Origin: Polytrichum commune
Taxonomy: Eukaryota; Streptophyta; Polytrichopsida; Polytrichales; Polytrichaceae
Length of the DNA: 60,000 nt
Assembly (NCBI GenBank): GCA_950295325.1
Contig: OX485806.1
Coordinates: forward strand, 14,572,001-14,632,000
Reading direction: 5' to 3'
Below are positions 24,635 to 35,812 of the stretch, piece after piece (position 1 is the stretch's first letter; each line of letters starts with the position of its first letter). A program made the position numbers and the translations under genes. Below the pieces are notes generated by a model, which worked only from the letters and a program-made list of their open reading frames with translations, did not search any database and was not told where the DNA came from.

Positions 24635-25865
24635 GGTGCACCTTCCATAACACGTTTGAATATATGTGAGTGCACAAAAGGGGTAATAATTTGAACTCCT
24701 CCTTATCACACATTTATATGCTATACAAATTATAACTCCTAGTTATGTACATGTATGAAGGACCTCTAGAAAATATGCAACATTTGTACTTACATGGTAG
24801 GGTCACTCTTTGAGGCTCATTTATTTGGAAGTATGAAGGAGGATGAGGAGTGTGATATGATCACACGTGGATTGATAAGGTGGTAACAAGGAAAATTGTA
24901 GCGTTGGAGAAGACAAATCAAACATGTGCAAGGATGTTGTCATAGAGATAGAATTGATGTTGTTGTGGATTGAAAATGATTCACATGAAGATGTAGAGTT
25001 GCAAAGTAGGCTTCGACATGCCTTGGATGTTCTTATTAACAAATTTGAAAATGTTGAAATGCCCTCTTAAACTAATGTAAAATCCATTATGGCTTATGTA
25101 GAGGTAGGGGAGTCTAGAATTTTTAAAAGTACACTTGTTAGTCAATTGAATGGCAATCCAACTTTATCTTAAGACTGATTAAGGCTGGCATATTGTATGA
25201 AGCCTGAACTCCACATTGCTCGAAATCATGTTACTATGTTAAATCTTCATTATGATTGTGGAGTGTGTTTTTTGAGCACACTTGAAGCTAGAATTGTCAA
25301 CAAACGTAGTTGACCAAAAAAATTAGCTTCAATTAAGGTTTGGTTTGTTGGGAGAGTTTATAAGCTGCATAGAAAATTTGGTAATCATTAAATGGAGTAT
25401 AGATCCCATTGACTTGATGGACCGTCCATCAAACATGAAGATTGGTTTATGTTAGTATCAAAAAGGAACCAACAATAAGTGAACTCACAATCTTATAGAT
25501 TGTTTTGATGAGAGATTTTTAAAACAACAATTGCATTAGCTTTTATGACATATATTGTAGCCTTAGTTGTTTATGTGCTACATCTTGGGGATGAAAAGTC
25601 TTTAACGACGTTACTAGTGAATTCTAGGGTTTTACGTTATACATATGATAGGGGTTCATTATTATTCAACGGTACGTATGTATACTTATGCTAAAGACTA
25701 TATATGAATGCTTATGTTAATGACCACATATGAATGTAGAATTTATAAGTTTACATATTGTCACCTCTATATGTATCATTGAAATTGTCAGTGTATTTCT
25801 TGATTTAACAAAACAAAAAAACTTGTACATTGGGGGTTAGAGTATGTTGTGAATCACGTGGTAGC
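24635..25865 (+). mobile_element. CTCGGGG-family element 4, longer coding-type copy, right end lost
   Basis: The left end AAGGGGTGCACC and following ~150 bp align with the inverted element 1; alignment continues to about 25865 (block GTATGTTGTGAATCACGTGG). At about 1.2 kb it is longer than element 1 and keeps coding remnants that element 1 has lost. No right inverted end or target duplication was found. Confidence 0.65.
24940..25650 (+). pseudogene. Decayed transposon-borne coding sequence, unrecognised family
   Basis: Reading + strand from about 24940 gives an acidic stretch, then after one stop the block VEVGESRIFKSTLVSQLNGN (about 25096-25155), then further pieces to the block shared with 17974-18219. 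At least four in-frame stops and frame changes break it. The STLVSQLNGNP block reminds me of unannotated plant transposon proteins, but I cannot name the family. Confidence 0.55.
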
Positions 25866-26880
25866 GATGCCACAACTACGCACCTTCCGCATGGATTTAC
25901 ACCACCAACACATGTCCAACTAAAACTTCCAACAATAGATTCTCAGGATATGTTGTGTTTGAGTGACATGCAAATTTTTAGACCAATTGGGAATCATTTG
26001 CACATAAGGATCAACAAAAAAAAACATGTGTAGGATATGTTGCCCCTAAACTGTGGAGGTGACAAATGACAAACTTCTGGTTTGTGCATCGGTTCCATTA
26101 TTAAGCAGTTTAGAGCACACTCCCATATTTGAATTTTAATCCAAAAATAGCTAGCTTCATCGAGTCACAACAATCCACACAGCAGAACAGAGCAAACTTG
26201 AACAAGAAGAGTAGTTGAAACAATCAAGAAACCACCCAAACTAGTGTCAAAGGGGTCAGAACAAACTGCTCACGACCATCTTATAATCGCATAGGACATT
26301 AGGAGTTCATGAAATCAAGTATTGTTCTTCTTGTTTAGCAAATCATAAGCGGTGGACCGTTGAATGTGGATATTTCCTTTCCTTTTCCTTTTCCTTTTCC
26401 TTTCTCCTCCTATGTGGCATACAGTAGGCTCTGACTAGGAATCAACAAAGCGAATCTGAAATGGAGATCATTAAGCAAGCTAGGGGACCTTTGAAGAAAT
26501 ATGCCCACATGGGAATAGTGTTGTTGTAAGGGGCCGGGGGTGGTGAGGGAGTGGTCGAGCCTTTTGGAAAATAATAAGTATTTATTCCGAACCACTTGTC
26601 TGAGAACGCGGGGAGAAGCCATAGTGTGACTCAGCATGCCAGCTGTGCATGTGTGTATCTAGCTGTCCTTTTGGGATTCGATACGCTTCAAACTTGTTCA
26701 TCACTGCTTATTGCCACATTGATGAGTCACTTTAGGTCCACCCCCCCCCCCTCACCCCCAAATGCTGTCTCACATAAGGTGACCGAGCCTAAATGCGACA
26801 CTTCCACAAAATTCTACACTTTCTTGAGAGTCAGGAAGGTTAAATAGCTCAAAATATTGTGAAAATCTATATGGTTTATA
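25866..26880. other. No gene seen
   Basis: Contains the CCTTTT run and a C-rich tract at 26739-26758. Short frames lack recognisable domains. Confidence 0.5.
26376..26405. repeat. (CCTTTT)n microsatellite
   Basis: About five units. Confidence 0.9.
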
Positions 26881-27352
26881 CACCCTAAACTCCGTACTAT
26901 CAACCTCCATAATGCCACTCACTCTCTAATATCCCGAAACCCCAGAGAACTAATGTTTGTAGTTCAAATCTCACTCCTTATTGTCATATTTTTCTCCCTT
27001 ATATCACGAAACTTGCCACTAATCCAAACCACCAAAGAAGTCAACTCACACCCTCGCATTGCGCCATGTGTCAATATGTGGAGTGTCACCTTCTTATTCT
27101 TATTCTTCTTATTCTTCTTCTTCTTCTTATGCCAGTTGTTGAATGTTGGTGCATGCATATGCCACATCGTCCGGAAAGGCCAAGTGGAGTGGACCACACC
27201 ACAACACGTAATATGTTACACTTTGTGTTATTCCATAGTGTCACATGCTACAGTAATTCACTAGTCTCATGCATCCATGTTAACACCACAAAACTCCGTA
27301 ACATCACGTGCACTTTATCTGCCACATGTGTGATACTACGGAGTCTAGAGTG
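26881..27352. mobile_element. TA-flanked inverted-repeat element, copy 2 (uninterrupted)
   Basis: 472 bp between TA dinucleotides (26879-26880 and 27353-27354). Starts CACCCTAAACTCCGTACTAT and ends with the complement of CACTCTAGACTCCGTAGTAT. It is the inverted sister of 1185-2486 without the inner insertion, and it contains a CTT/TTA-rich run where copy 1 has AAG repeats. Confidence 0.87.
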
Positions 27353-27354
27353 TA

Positions 27355-28231
27355 ACTTTGCAAAATCGTGGAGACTCTACAAAAGAAAATAGAAAGAGAA
27401 AAAATGGAAAAGAAATCATATGCAACCTACAAAAGTTGGCAAAGTTGTGTAATTCTTAGGGACATGAGCCTTAGGGACCCAGAGGGGGTTACTTGTAACA
27501 ATACAAACCATGTGCAATAAAAGGAATGAAGTGATGCAGGGATGTTCCATACATCCCCCCCCCCCAAAAAAAGTATTCTGATATCCTATATTTTATTGAT
27601 TAATTTACAAGTTTTATGCCTTTGAGATTTTATGTCACCCTGTATACTTTTGCACGTGGGTTCTTAATATCTCACAAAGAGTGACCTCGCCGGGCTTAGG
27701 GGGTCCCCATGTGAGACGGAAAGGCACTAAAGCTAGAGGATCAAAACAAGGTTCTTTCCGATCACCGGTTTCATCCGGAAATTGTGAGGAAAGTGACTAC
27801 GGTCTCGATTTAGACTTCCTAAGCATCTCATACTAATCGCGTGTCTCCATATCCCCGGAGAATTGGGCTACTTGGGCTACTCAAGGGGGGGCAAACGACC
27901 TTAATTATAAGACCCACCACCTACGTTGGCGTCTCGTAGGCAACCCAACAAACACGGACCGGAGTTCCAACAAAATTGGGGCACCGGGAAGTGTTGATGC
28001 TTCTTGTCCCCGCATCTTTGTTGAGACTCTCATAAGGAGCAAGGCACGGTGATAAGAATTGTGGGGAATAATTATAATAAGCTCGAGGAGCTCGAGCTCT
28101 CGCGATCCCCAAAATCGTGGCCGATCGAACGAAGGAACATTCGTGACGAAAGAATATATCCCACATACATATTAACTTACAAGTACTTAATTAAGTAAGG
28201 CTCCTTCACAATCTTCAGTCCGGTTGTTTGA
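27355..28231. other. Unassigned, somewhat GC-richer tract
   Basis: 27640-28150 differs in composition from its surroundings (CTCGCCGGGC, CACCGGTTTCATCCGG, GGCACCGGGAAG) and could be a decayed fragment of a larger element. I found no coding domain, LTR pair or second copy in the window. Confidence 0.4.
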
Positions 28232-28365
28232 CTTCAAGGGACTTAGGGCCACTTCACACATGAGCCAAGAGTCGTGACCTTGTAATGGTGAGGACCCTTG
28301 ACTCTCATCCAAAGCTGTTTTATGTAGTCACGGGCCCTCAAGCATAGTGTGAAGTGAGAATGGAC
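28232..28365 (+). repeat. Repeat I, inverted relative of 3165-3330
   Basis: GGGCCACTTCACACATGAGC ... GTCACGGGCCCTCAAGCATA ... TGTGAAGTG aligns with the complement of 3165-3330 (GGCTTCACACTACACTTGAG ... GGCTCGTGTGTGAAATGGCC). Ends CTTCACAC/GTGTGAAG suggest a small inverted-repeat element. Confidence 0.55.
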
Positions 28366-28579
28366 CATGTTGCGGTACCATTGCATATTTCATTGGCCGA
28401 AAAAGAGGGGAGGGTTTGGTTTAATGTAATATGTCTCAAAATGTATCAATTTAAGAGAATCACTTGGTGGTGTTTGCGTGTCCTAGAATCTGCCTTGAAA
28501 TCTGCCTTGAAATCTGTCCTAAAATTTGTCCTCTTGAAAAAATAAAAAATAAAATAAAGTCACGGTCTCCCGGACTTTG

Positions 28580-28612
28580 CGTCAGGCCCATATCCAAGAG
28601 ATGGGCCTGACG
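28580..28612. repeat. Perfect 12-bp stem-loop
   Basis: CGTCAGGCCCAT and ATGGGCCTGACG flank a 9-base loop. Confidence 0.75.
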
Positions 28613-28628
28613 AAAATCCCAGGAAATC

Positions 28629-28844
28629 ATGCACCCTTATCCACAACCTGCCATGTAGGACTCCATGTCGACTAATCATCCACGAACTTTTCTTTGGGCC
28701 TTCAGGCCTCCACCTCCTAGTGTGAAGTGAACTTGGACAAACGGTCTCCGCCTTTTCGACCAATGAGAGCTCGCTCTTACATTGCCATGGTCAGGGGCCT
28801 TCAGCCCAGCCTTGTGTGTGAACTTGTGAAGTGGCCCTTAACAC
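28629..28844 (+). repeat. Repeat H, copy 1
   Basis: Direct ~200-bp repeat of 52571-52764: CATGCACCCTTATCCACA, TTTTCTTTGGGCCTTCAGGC, GGTCTCCGCCTTTTCGACCA and TGAAGTGGCCCTTA. Confidence 0.72.
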
Positions 28845-29226
28845 CCAGACGCTCTCATGATCGAGACCACGATGAAGATCAAGATCTGGCCGGCCACGTA
28901 CATGATGCGAGCGCAACTGAGATCGATCAGTGAAGTGAGAGAGATATCAAGCTCCCCTGAATTCTTATCCTTCATTGTGAATTCGTGTCACTGACATTTA
29001 ATTTCATCGTAAAAGCAAAGCAAAGCAAAGCAACCGATGCTGGGCTGGGTGTCTATATATATATAGAGAGAGAGGTGATTGTGCATGGCATCAACACACA
29101 GCAATGTCACTGATGGCGGTGGTATCTGAGACAGTGATTGGGGGGATTCTTTGGGCATAATTGGTTGAGATCCGAGTGTTTGCAAGTCCAACCAGTTACA
29201 TGTTGACATTCTTCGGTTTTGCTTTA

Positions 29227-29661
29227 GAGCATTGCCATCCATCCCAGACTGAACTGAAAATCGGATGTAGAGTAGTTCAATTCAGTCTGGAATTGCCCCA
29301 CCCATCTGCAAAACGGATGAACTGAACTACTCTACATCCGATTTTCATTAAATGTCCTGCAAAATTTAGTTGTTTTGCAATGGACAAGCTAACCTGAATT
29401 GCAGCGATGGGAGAATAAGACAAGCGAATCAATTTACCCAGAGAAAGAAATTGTATCATATTTAGTGTAGTTTACAGATGAAAGAACCGGTTGAGTTTGA
29501 GAAGTGACCAGTTGAAGCTCCTCAGGTGTCAGAACATTACCCTGAAAATGCAGCAATGGGCGGGGCACTTGAAAAATCTGCGACCTGAACTGAACTGAAC
29601 TGAAAACTGATGAATAGCATCTGAGCATCAGTTTAAAGCGCCATGATGGGTGGTGATGCCC
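29227..29661. mobile_element. Tourist-like (PIF/Harbinger) MITE nested in a family A copy
   Basis: Target duplication TTA at 29224-29226 and 29662-29664. The ends GAGCATTGCCATCCATC and the complement of GGGCATCACCACCCATC resemble the GAGCATCTCCAA type of plant Tourist ends (family knowledge from memory). 435 bp, no coding frame. It contains a strong hairpin at 29256-29346. Confidence 0.82.
29256..29346. repeat. Strong hairpin inside the Tourist-like element
   Basis: Arms 29256-29280 and 29322-29346 pair at 24 of 25 positions (GAAAATCGGATGTAGAGTAG...), with a 41-bp loop. Confidence 0.75.
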
Positions 29662-29790
29662 TTATGGAATTGGGGTATATTCTATAAGATTCCTCTACAG
29701 GGATCGGCAATTCTCCTGCAGTCTTGAACTTCAACCGGCGGGTTATTTCTCAAACTCAACCGGTTCTTTCATCTGTAATATCAGCTGAAT

Positions 29791-32386
29791 ATTGATACAA
29801 GTTGGTAGTGGGTATCGGAAGCTGAGAGAATCTTTGTATAGTACCCGCTAAGCGATTCGGTTGGTGGATACCATCCTAATACTAGGATGGTGTTATCGTG
29901 GTATGAAAGTTCTTGCATGGTATCGTGGTTCTCTAGCAGCTTGGGCAACAAAATAATTGATTCTAAAGGTGCCTACATTTCTAGGAAACTTAGTTTCGTT
30001 GAGTGTCCACACAAAAAAGAAATAGCCTTCAAAGAGTGTTTGAAATCACAATAATGCAAGTGATGTTCACTGGGATCCAACAAAGTAGCGACAAATGAAC
30101 TTCAACAATGTCTTCACACGGCATCAATCTCACTCATGGTCTAAAAATAATATAAACATGAATTTTGCTCCACAAGTCATGCTAATCATATTATCATAAA
30201 AGACAAACTTTAGGGTAAGGAATGTTGGTTAAGGGAAGTGTGTAGGTTAATCGTAGCCGCCATAGATGAAATTAGGAAAACCACCCATGAATAACAGAAA
30301 TGACTTGGATGAATGTTTGACCTATTTTAAATTACTTTTGAATTTGCCCAATTTTAAAATATTATTCTATGGGTTGCCTAACTTACTTTCACAATTTAAT
30401 TCATTATCAGGCAGAAAGGTGCCCAAGCTGCTAGAGAACGACAATATGTAGACGTGAATTGTAAACAAACATAGATAATGTCTTCAATTACTTGAACTTT
30501 CTTAGTTACAAAAGATTGCAAAATTCTCATTATATGATAATGAGTGATAATGAAGAAGAAGAAGTAGATCCAACATTGGTTAAAACCTTCTGCAGTGTAG
30601 ATATGATCTCATTTACTCCTTCAGAAAGGGAAACAAAACCACTTTTGAATTGGTAAGAATAACTTTAAGACACTGCATCCAAGTATATATTATCATATGA
30701 GTGATTGGAGTGACCCATTGAAGTAAAAGCCCTTATTTAACAGATGAGAACCTCAAGACGTTGGGATGTTTTCAACAATTTTTTTTTTTTCTTCTATAAA
30801 TCCATAAGAAGACTAATACCATTTTCATGCAATCAAGTTCATTTATTTATATGAACTCACACCCCGACGTGGATAGTGTAGAGCGTTGTGTTTATATATG
30901 CCTCTCGAGCAACTCTTAAGTTACACTTTTGATTCAACATTGAAAAAATGACTTTGTAAGCTGGTAAGAATTTCTGTAACTCAAGGGAAGGGCAGGTAAA
31001 AATTTCAGCCAAACTACCGATTAAAATCGAATTAATCGGGAACGGCAACTGCGCAGATCACGCTTGGGATCTCCATTGAAAGGAGAACCATCAATTTGTG
31101 AATGTGGGAGACGGTAAGCCTACAAAGGCAATCCCAATGAACCAAATCCGATCAAAATCCTCCCAAATCCTCCTCCAACAAAATATTGTTCTTAGACACT
31201 TCTAAAGTCGTTAAGCTTTAGGATTTCGACTCATCCAAGCACTGTGGGGATGATTGTCTCTCTCTATGAATAGAATAGACTTTAATCATTGACATAATTT
31301 ACCCCATACAAGGTGCTCATAAACTTTTTTTAAGGTTTACGTTATAGTGTGATACGTATGTACGATTCTCAAACAAATGCTTCTTATACTAAAGTTGAGC
31401 TTGTAGTAATGTATGTTTAAAGCTTACTTGTACAAGGCAAGACCCAAAGCTGTATAAGATAGGAAGGAAGGAGAGAGAGACTCTCAAGCCCAAAGGGTGG
31501 ACTTTTCATGGGAATCCCAAATGACGTGTGTGGGTGACTATGAATTAGAATCCCCTATATATTGAGAATTTATAAATTAAAAAAAACATGTATATATGTA
31601 CTAACACTAGGTTAGACAATGAACTCATGTATTTATACGAAGTTTTTCAATTTAAACATGTTAATGTGTCCACTGGGGGATGGACTCTTTGATGAAAACT
31701 TAAATGACGTGCATGGGTCACCATGAAATTAAATCCCATATCTACAAGAAGTTTATAGAGAGAAAAAAAAAATCTGTAGATACTAACCAATATTGTACTG
31801 GTAATATATAAATTTCATACGGATGTATTGTTGGTATTAGGGAACACCCAAAATGTGAACTCTGGTAAGGTCTTGGTATGAAATATTTTATGGGTTAAAG
31901 TGTATTGGTTAGGTATTGGTATTGGGATGTTAGTCCTAGGTATGGTTATAGTTTGGTATATAGGTACTAAGAAAGTAATACATGGGGAATACATGCAATG
32001 CTATGGTATTGAAGAAAGAAAAAAAGAAAAAAAAGGAAAAAAAAAAAAAATTTACATGTTGCGAAAAGAGTCCAATATTTGGAAAATGCAAGCATTATCA
32101 ACAATCACACCATAGAAATGTATAAGAGGAAATTTGTCATGCATTGATGCACATCAAACTTGTGTGACAATGTTGCTCACTTGCACTAGGATGTTTTTGG
32201 AAAATGTTGCACTTGTGCAAAAAGTAATATATACATGATGATACATTGACAATGGCAATGCCAACAAACATGGCAACCAAGGACCTTTATATCAATTATT
32301 GTATTGCAACCCTAGAATATTGGAGTGCATTCATGTAACTTCAAAACTACCGCCTTTACTTTACATCCTTCTCAAAGAGGCTTGGC
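29791..32386. other. No gene; AT-rich with repeat L
   Basis: A short perfect hairpin ACCATCCTA/TAGGATGGT lies at about 29872-29893, and repeat L at 31.5-31.8 kb. A 63-codon frame at 31048-30857 (- strand) has no recognised relatives. Confidence 0.5.
31491..31790 (+). repeat. Repeat L, two direct copies
   Basis: 31491-31605 and 31671-31790 share GGACTCTTTGATGAAAACTT, AATGACGTGCATGGGT, GAAGTTTATAGAGAGAAAAA and GTAGATACTAAC-type blocks; a third copy is at 49115-49230. Confidence 0.65.
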
Positions 32387-33579
32387 TCATCTAGCCCATC
32401 CAAGAGCACAACCTCGGTGTTGAAAACTCATCCATTGTGTCGTTGCAGATTGCAGCTCCAAGTCGTGTGTCACTAGCCAATTCTTACAAATCATCACAAG
32501 GGCATCCAAGTTTGTAAGCCCCAATCTACACCTACGCAAGCTTGTGAGAACTCCTACGATGGAACATATACGCTCACATTCAATTTGGTTGCTTGAGATT
32601 CTTAGAATTTGCTTTGCCAAGAAGACAACATTCGGAAATTGGATGCAGTTCATCTTCCACCAAGCTAAAGGATGTTCCACTCCCTTTGCTCATACATAAA
32701 GAGCATGAAACATGTTTAACTCCCCCGCAAGCATCCCATTGCCGGTTTTTGTTGTTGTCACAGGAATGTCAAAAATTGATTCATCGCATTGGAAGATTGC
32801 AGCAAGCATGTTCAAAGTTGGAGAGACAAAAACTTTGCAATTCTGCTCAAAAGAGGTAGCAATGCTTGCTAATCATATTGTGCAATTACAAGCGGAGCAA
32901 TATCCTTCCCCAAGTACTCCGCGATGCACTTCATGTTCTTATATTGCAGGTCCAACATCAAAACCAACATGTTGTGTGATATAGGTATATCAAAAGTGTA
33001 TTGTATATACCTATATGGTTTTGATATACAGATCAAAACCAACATGTTGTGTGATATACCTATATGATTTGGCATGAGTAAGGTTGGTGAAATTGCAATG
33101 GCTTGCATGACACCACAAAGCGCAAAGTAATAGCTAGGGTATTCCAGTTTGCTCCTTCATCCTTCACATAAGCCAAAATTTTGTTAATCAACCCAAAAGA
33201 CTTCAACAATGGCTTCACACTTTTTGCAAGGGTTGCACCTGTTGTGTCTGCCACCTCAAACAAACCAATTGTGACATGCCTAGGCGTAAAAAAAAAACTC
33301 ATCAATAAATTTCACAACCATGCAGTAATGTGTTGTACCCACATCTACTCATCCAATGGTCAAAAGTGATGATGGCATTGGCACAACTAGCTATGGTAGG
33401 CTCACATACATATCCATAGTGTGCTCCAACATTGCAAGTATGTGCTCTTGCACTAGAGCCTTCCTTGATGGGAAATTGATACAGGGGTCACGGCACATCA
33501 CCAACCTCCACAGCCAAGACTTCTCTACAGTGGGGAGAGTTTTATAGCCCATTGTAATGTAAAGCACAAGGTCTCCCAC
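32387..33579 (-). pseudogene. hAT-superfamily transposase remnant
   Basis: Minus-strand pieces read in order like a plant hAT transposase. 33579-33391 has a VEKSWLWRL..DP.INFPSRK block. 33305-33060 has HVTIGLFEVADTTGATLA..VKPLL and the AYVKDEGANWNTLA block. 33108-32869 has NMLVLMLDLQYKNM and YLGKDIAPLVIAQYD. 32680-32387 has the C-terminal dimerisation block HPLAWWK..FPN...LA..IL plus CERICSIVGVLTSLRR and a final NW. The pieces lie in different frames with stops between them, and 33058-32957 contains an in-frame 75-bp duplication. No N-terminal zinc finger or flanking inverted repeats were found. Dead copy; the family call is firm, the subfamily is not. Confidence 0.85.
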
Positions 33580-34854
33580 AAAGCATACCTAGGCGGGTCA
33601 TTTTTGGAGAGTAGCTAGACTCGTTGCCTCCAAAGTATTCGGTGATGTTGGAGGGGGAGACTCATTTATGTTTTTTGACTTTTTGTTGGCGCTTTCCAAT
33701 TACCTCCTCATGTTCCATCCACCCTAGTTTGTAGGGCCTAATGCCTTTGATGTGAACTTGCCCTTAGTTATCCCATGTATCCTGTGCATCTGCTCTGCTG
33801 GCTCTGCCCCATATCTCGGGATTGAGGCATTATGTAGACTACTTTTGAGTCGTAACAAGGCTAGGGTAACACATGTCGCGACTTAATGGATAAGTGACAG
33901 CTTAGTGTACGCTCAGTAAAATTTCCAATCTAATATGCAAAGAGCCAGTAATCAAAAGTAAATACCTTAAAAATGTCATTTTAAGACACAGTCTTTCGTG
34001 GCCAAGCCACACTCCCTTGTTAAATTTCGGAACTCACTCACATGATTGACTTACATATTACACCTGCCACAAACCCCAAACGTCCGAAACCACAACCCCA
34101 AATGTATACATGATGCACATTTGGTGGGTGCTAATGGACATTCAACAGGTGGAACGACGGGCATTTGATGAGTACCTGACGGGTGCACAAATCAACACAT
34201 GCTGACCTGGGTCACCGATGCTGCCAGGTAAGACGAAATAATTCCGAAGAAGACGTGACCTGGCATTGAGCCGACGAGCTACCGAATTTCGGACAAAATC
34301 TTGCTGGAGCTGGAGCTGGAGCTGGAGCTAGAGCTACCTAGCTAGCGACTCCCTGTGTTTAAGGCTGCCTTGGAGTGGGGACAGACCAAGGGAGGCTCTC
34401 TCACCACCACCGTTGGATGAGGGGACAGCACGTCTGGGCCCTCGAGGAAGCATGGGAGCCAATGAGGACATGATCTGAGTAGCAACAAGTCGAATGCCCA
34501 ATAAGGACCTTTCAATCAGGAATAATATAATGACGTGGGAAAGGCCAACCAAATCTGCCCCAAAACTGGCAGAAGCCCTGATTTTGAGCCGGATGATCTT
34601 GTCTCATGTTGTGCAATCGATCCCCATTCTTGTTCTTATTATCGCGCAAGCCTGCATGCATGTATGTGTGCAACTAGCGAGACTAGACTTCCAAGGCCGC
34701 CTTTAACTTTGCTAATTTTGCATCAGTGTCGACAAGGTCGAATCATCCAATTATTGCTGATCGTTAAGGCACATCAGACAAGCTGGGCAAGTAAGGGAGT
34801 CAGTAATTTTGGAAACCTGATCTGCAACTTGGCCCATGTTCGCCTAACATTGGA
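33580..34854. other. Upstream of the transposase remnant; no gene seen
   Basis: The missing N-terminal part of the hAT transposase would be expected at 33580-34000 on the minus strand, but no zinc-finger motif is readable. Confidence 0.5.
34303..34336. repeat. (GCTGGA)n microsatellite
   Basis: About five hexamer units. Confidence 0.9.
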
Positions 34855-35086
34855 CAGTTGCTTCTCCGGTTTTGTGCAAGATCAGTCGAGATCCAAGTGT
34901 TTCAAAGTCCGACCAGTTACATGTCAATGATATCTTTCAGTGTTTCTTCTGATTATTGGTGTAAGGCATATTCTATAGACTGCTCTAAAGTGATTGGCGA
35001 TTCACTTAAACTCTTGAACTTGAACTGGGTATTTTTCAAACTCAACTGGCCCATCTGTAACTAAGCGGTTGGATATCCTCTTTCGT
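34855..35086 (+). repeat. Family A copy 4 (diverged)
   Basis: The internal blocks (AGATCCAAGTGTTTC, CATATTCTATAGACTGC, TCTTGAACTTGAACTGG) match other copies; both ends are decayed and no target duplication is recognisable. Confidence 0.7.
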
Positions 35087-35436
35087 AGTCTGCGACTTCA
35101 TGCATGTTTGGGCTCTCGATAAGAGAGCCTGATAGGTTTTATCTACTTTTATTACCACATGTTTTCTGACATCATAATAAACCACCGGAAGTTTTCTGTG
35201 ATGAAGACGAAGATGAAAAAGTCCTAGGTTTTGAAGTTTCTTGTCATGACAAGAGTTTCAAGATTCGATTCTCTGACAGGCTTCAGGAAACACGCTATAG
35301 TATACAAGTGCCTTGCACTAATTCCCAATGAGACAGAAATAAAAAGCTCGCAATTCTGTTTGAATGTGTGCAGGCATCTGAGTACTTGATGTGTCCACAG
35401 ATGCTGAAACGAAGAAAGCATCAAGGCTTAGTATAA

Positions 35437-35812
35437 GGTATGTGGTGCTGTTCGGTTCGTTTTGCATGTTCTCCAACTTCTGCCGATTGGCTTATACAGC
35501 GAAGCTTGTGTTGCATTAGCAAATCTATGATGAAGCATCCGCAAAACTGGATTCAAATTTGGACCTGGCATGATTTAGTGTTGGTTATCGGAAGTGTATG
35601 TTCGTCGATTCCTTGACTGAATACATTGGTCCTTCCCAAATGGGTTCACTATGGAGTGTGGAGTAGTTCATAAGATTTAGAGACGAAGATCAATCTTTTT
35701 CAAACATCATCTGTCTTTATGGTGGTTGTTGTTTGATCCTGGCCTAACCACACAACAATCAAGTATAGGTGTCCGATTAAGAAATGTAACCTGACTAACA
35801 CCTGCAGACCTC
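35437..35812 (+). mobile_element. Family D element
   Basis: Begins GGTATGTGGTGCTGTTCGG after TAA (35434-35436) and ends near CTGCAGACCTCAT; ~376 bp, no coding frame. Confidence 0.68.

Larger units (their letters stand above)
29132..29790 (+). repeat. Family A copy 3, interrupted
   Basis: Left part 29132-29226 starts CAGTGATTGGGGGGATT and reads on through the family A body; the body resumes at 29665 with the GGTATATTCTATA block and continues to about 29790. The gap is the Tourist-like element. The right terminus is decayed. Confidence 0.8.

Noticed and set aside
27960-27995. Retrotransposon primer-binding-like words near GGCACCGGGAAG
   Set aside because: No LTR pair, polyprotein or tRNA-complementary stretch is present.
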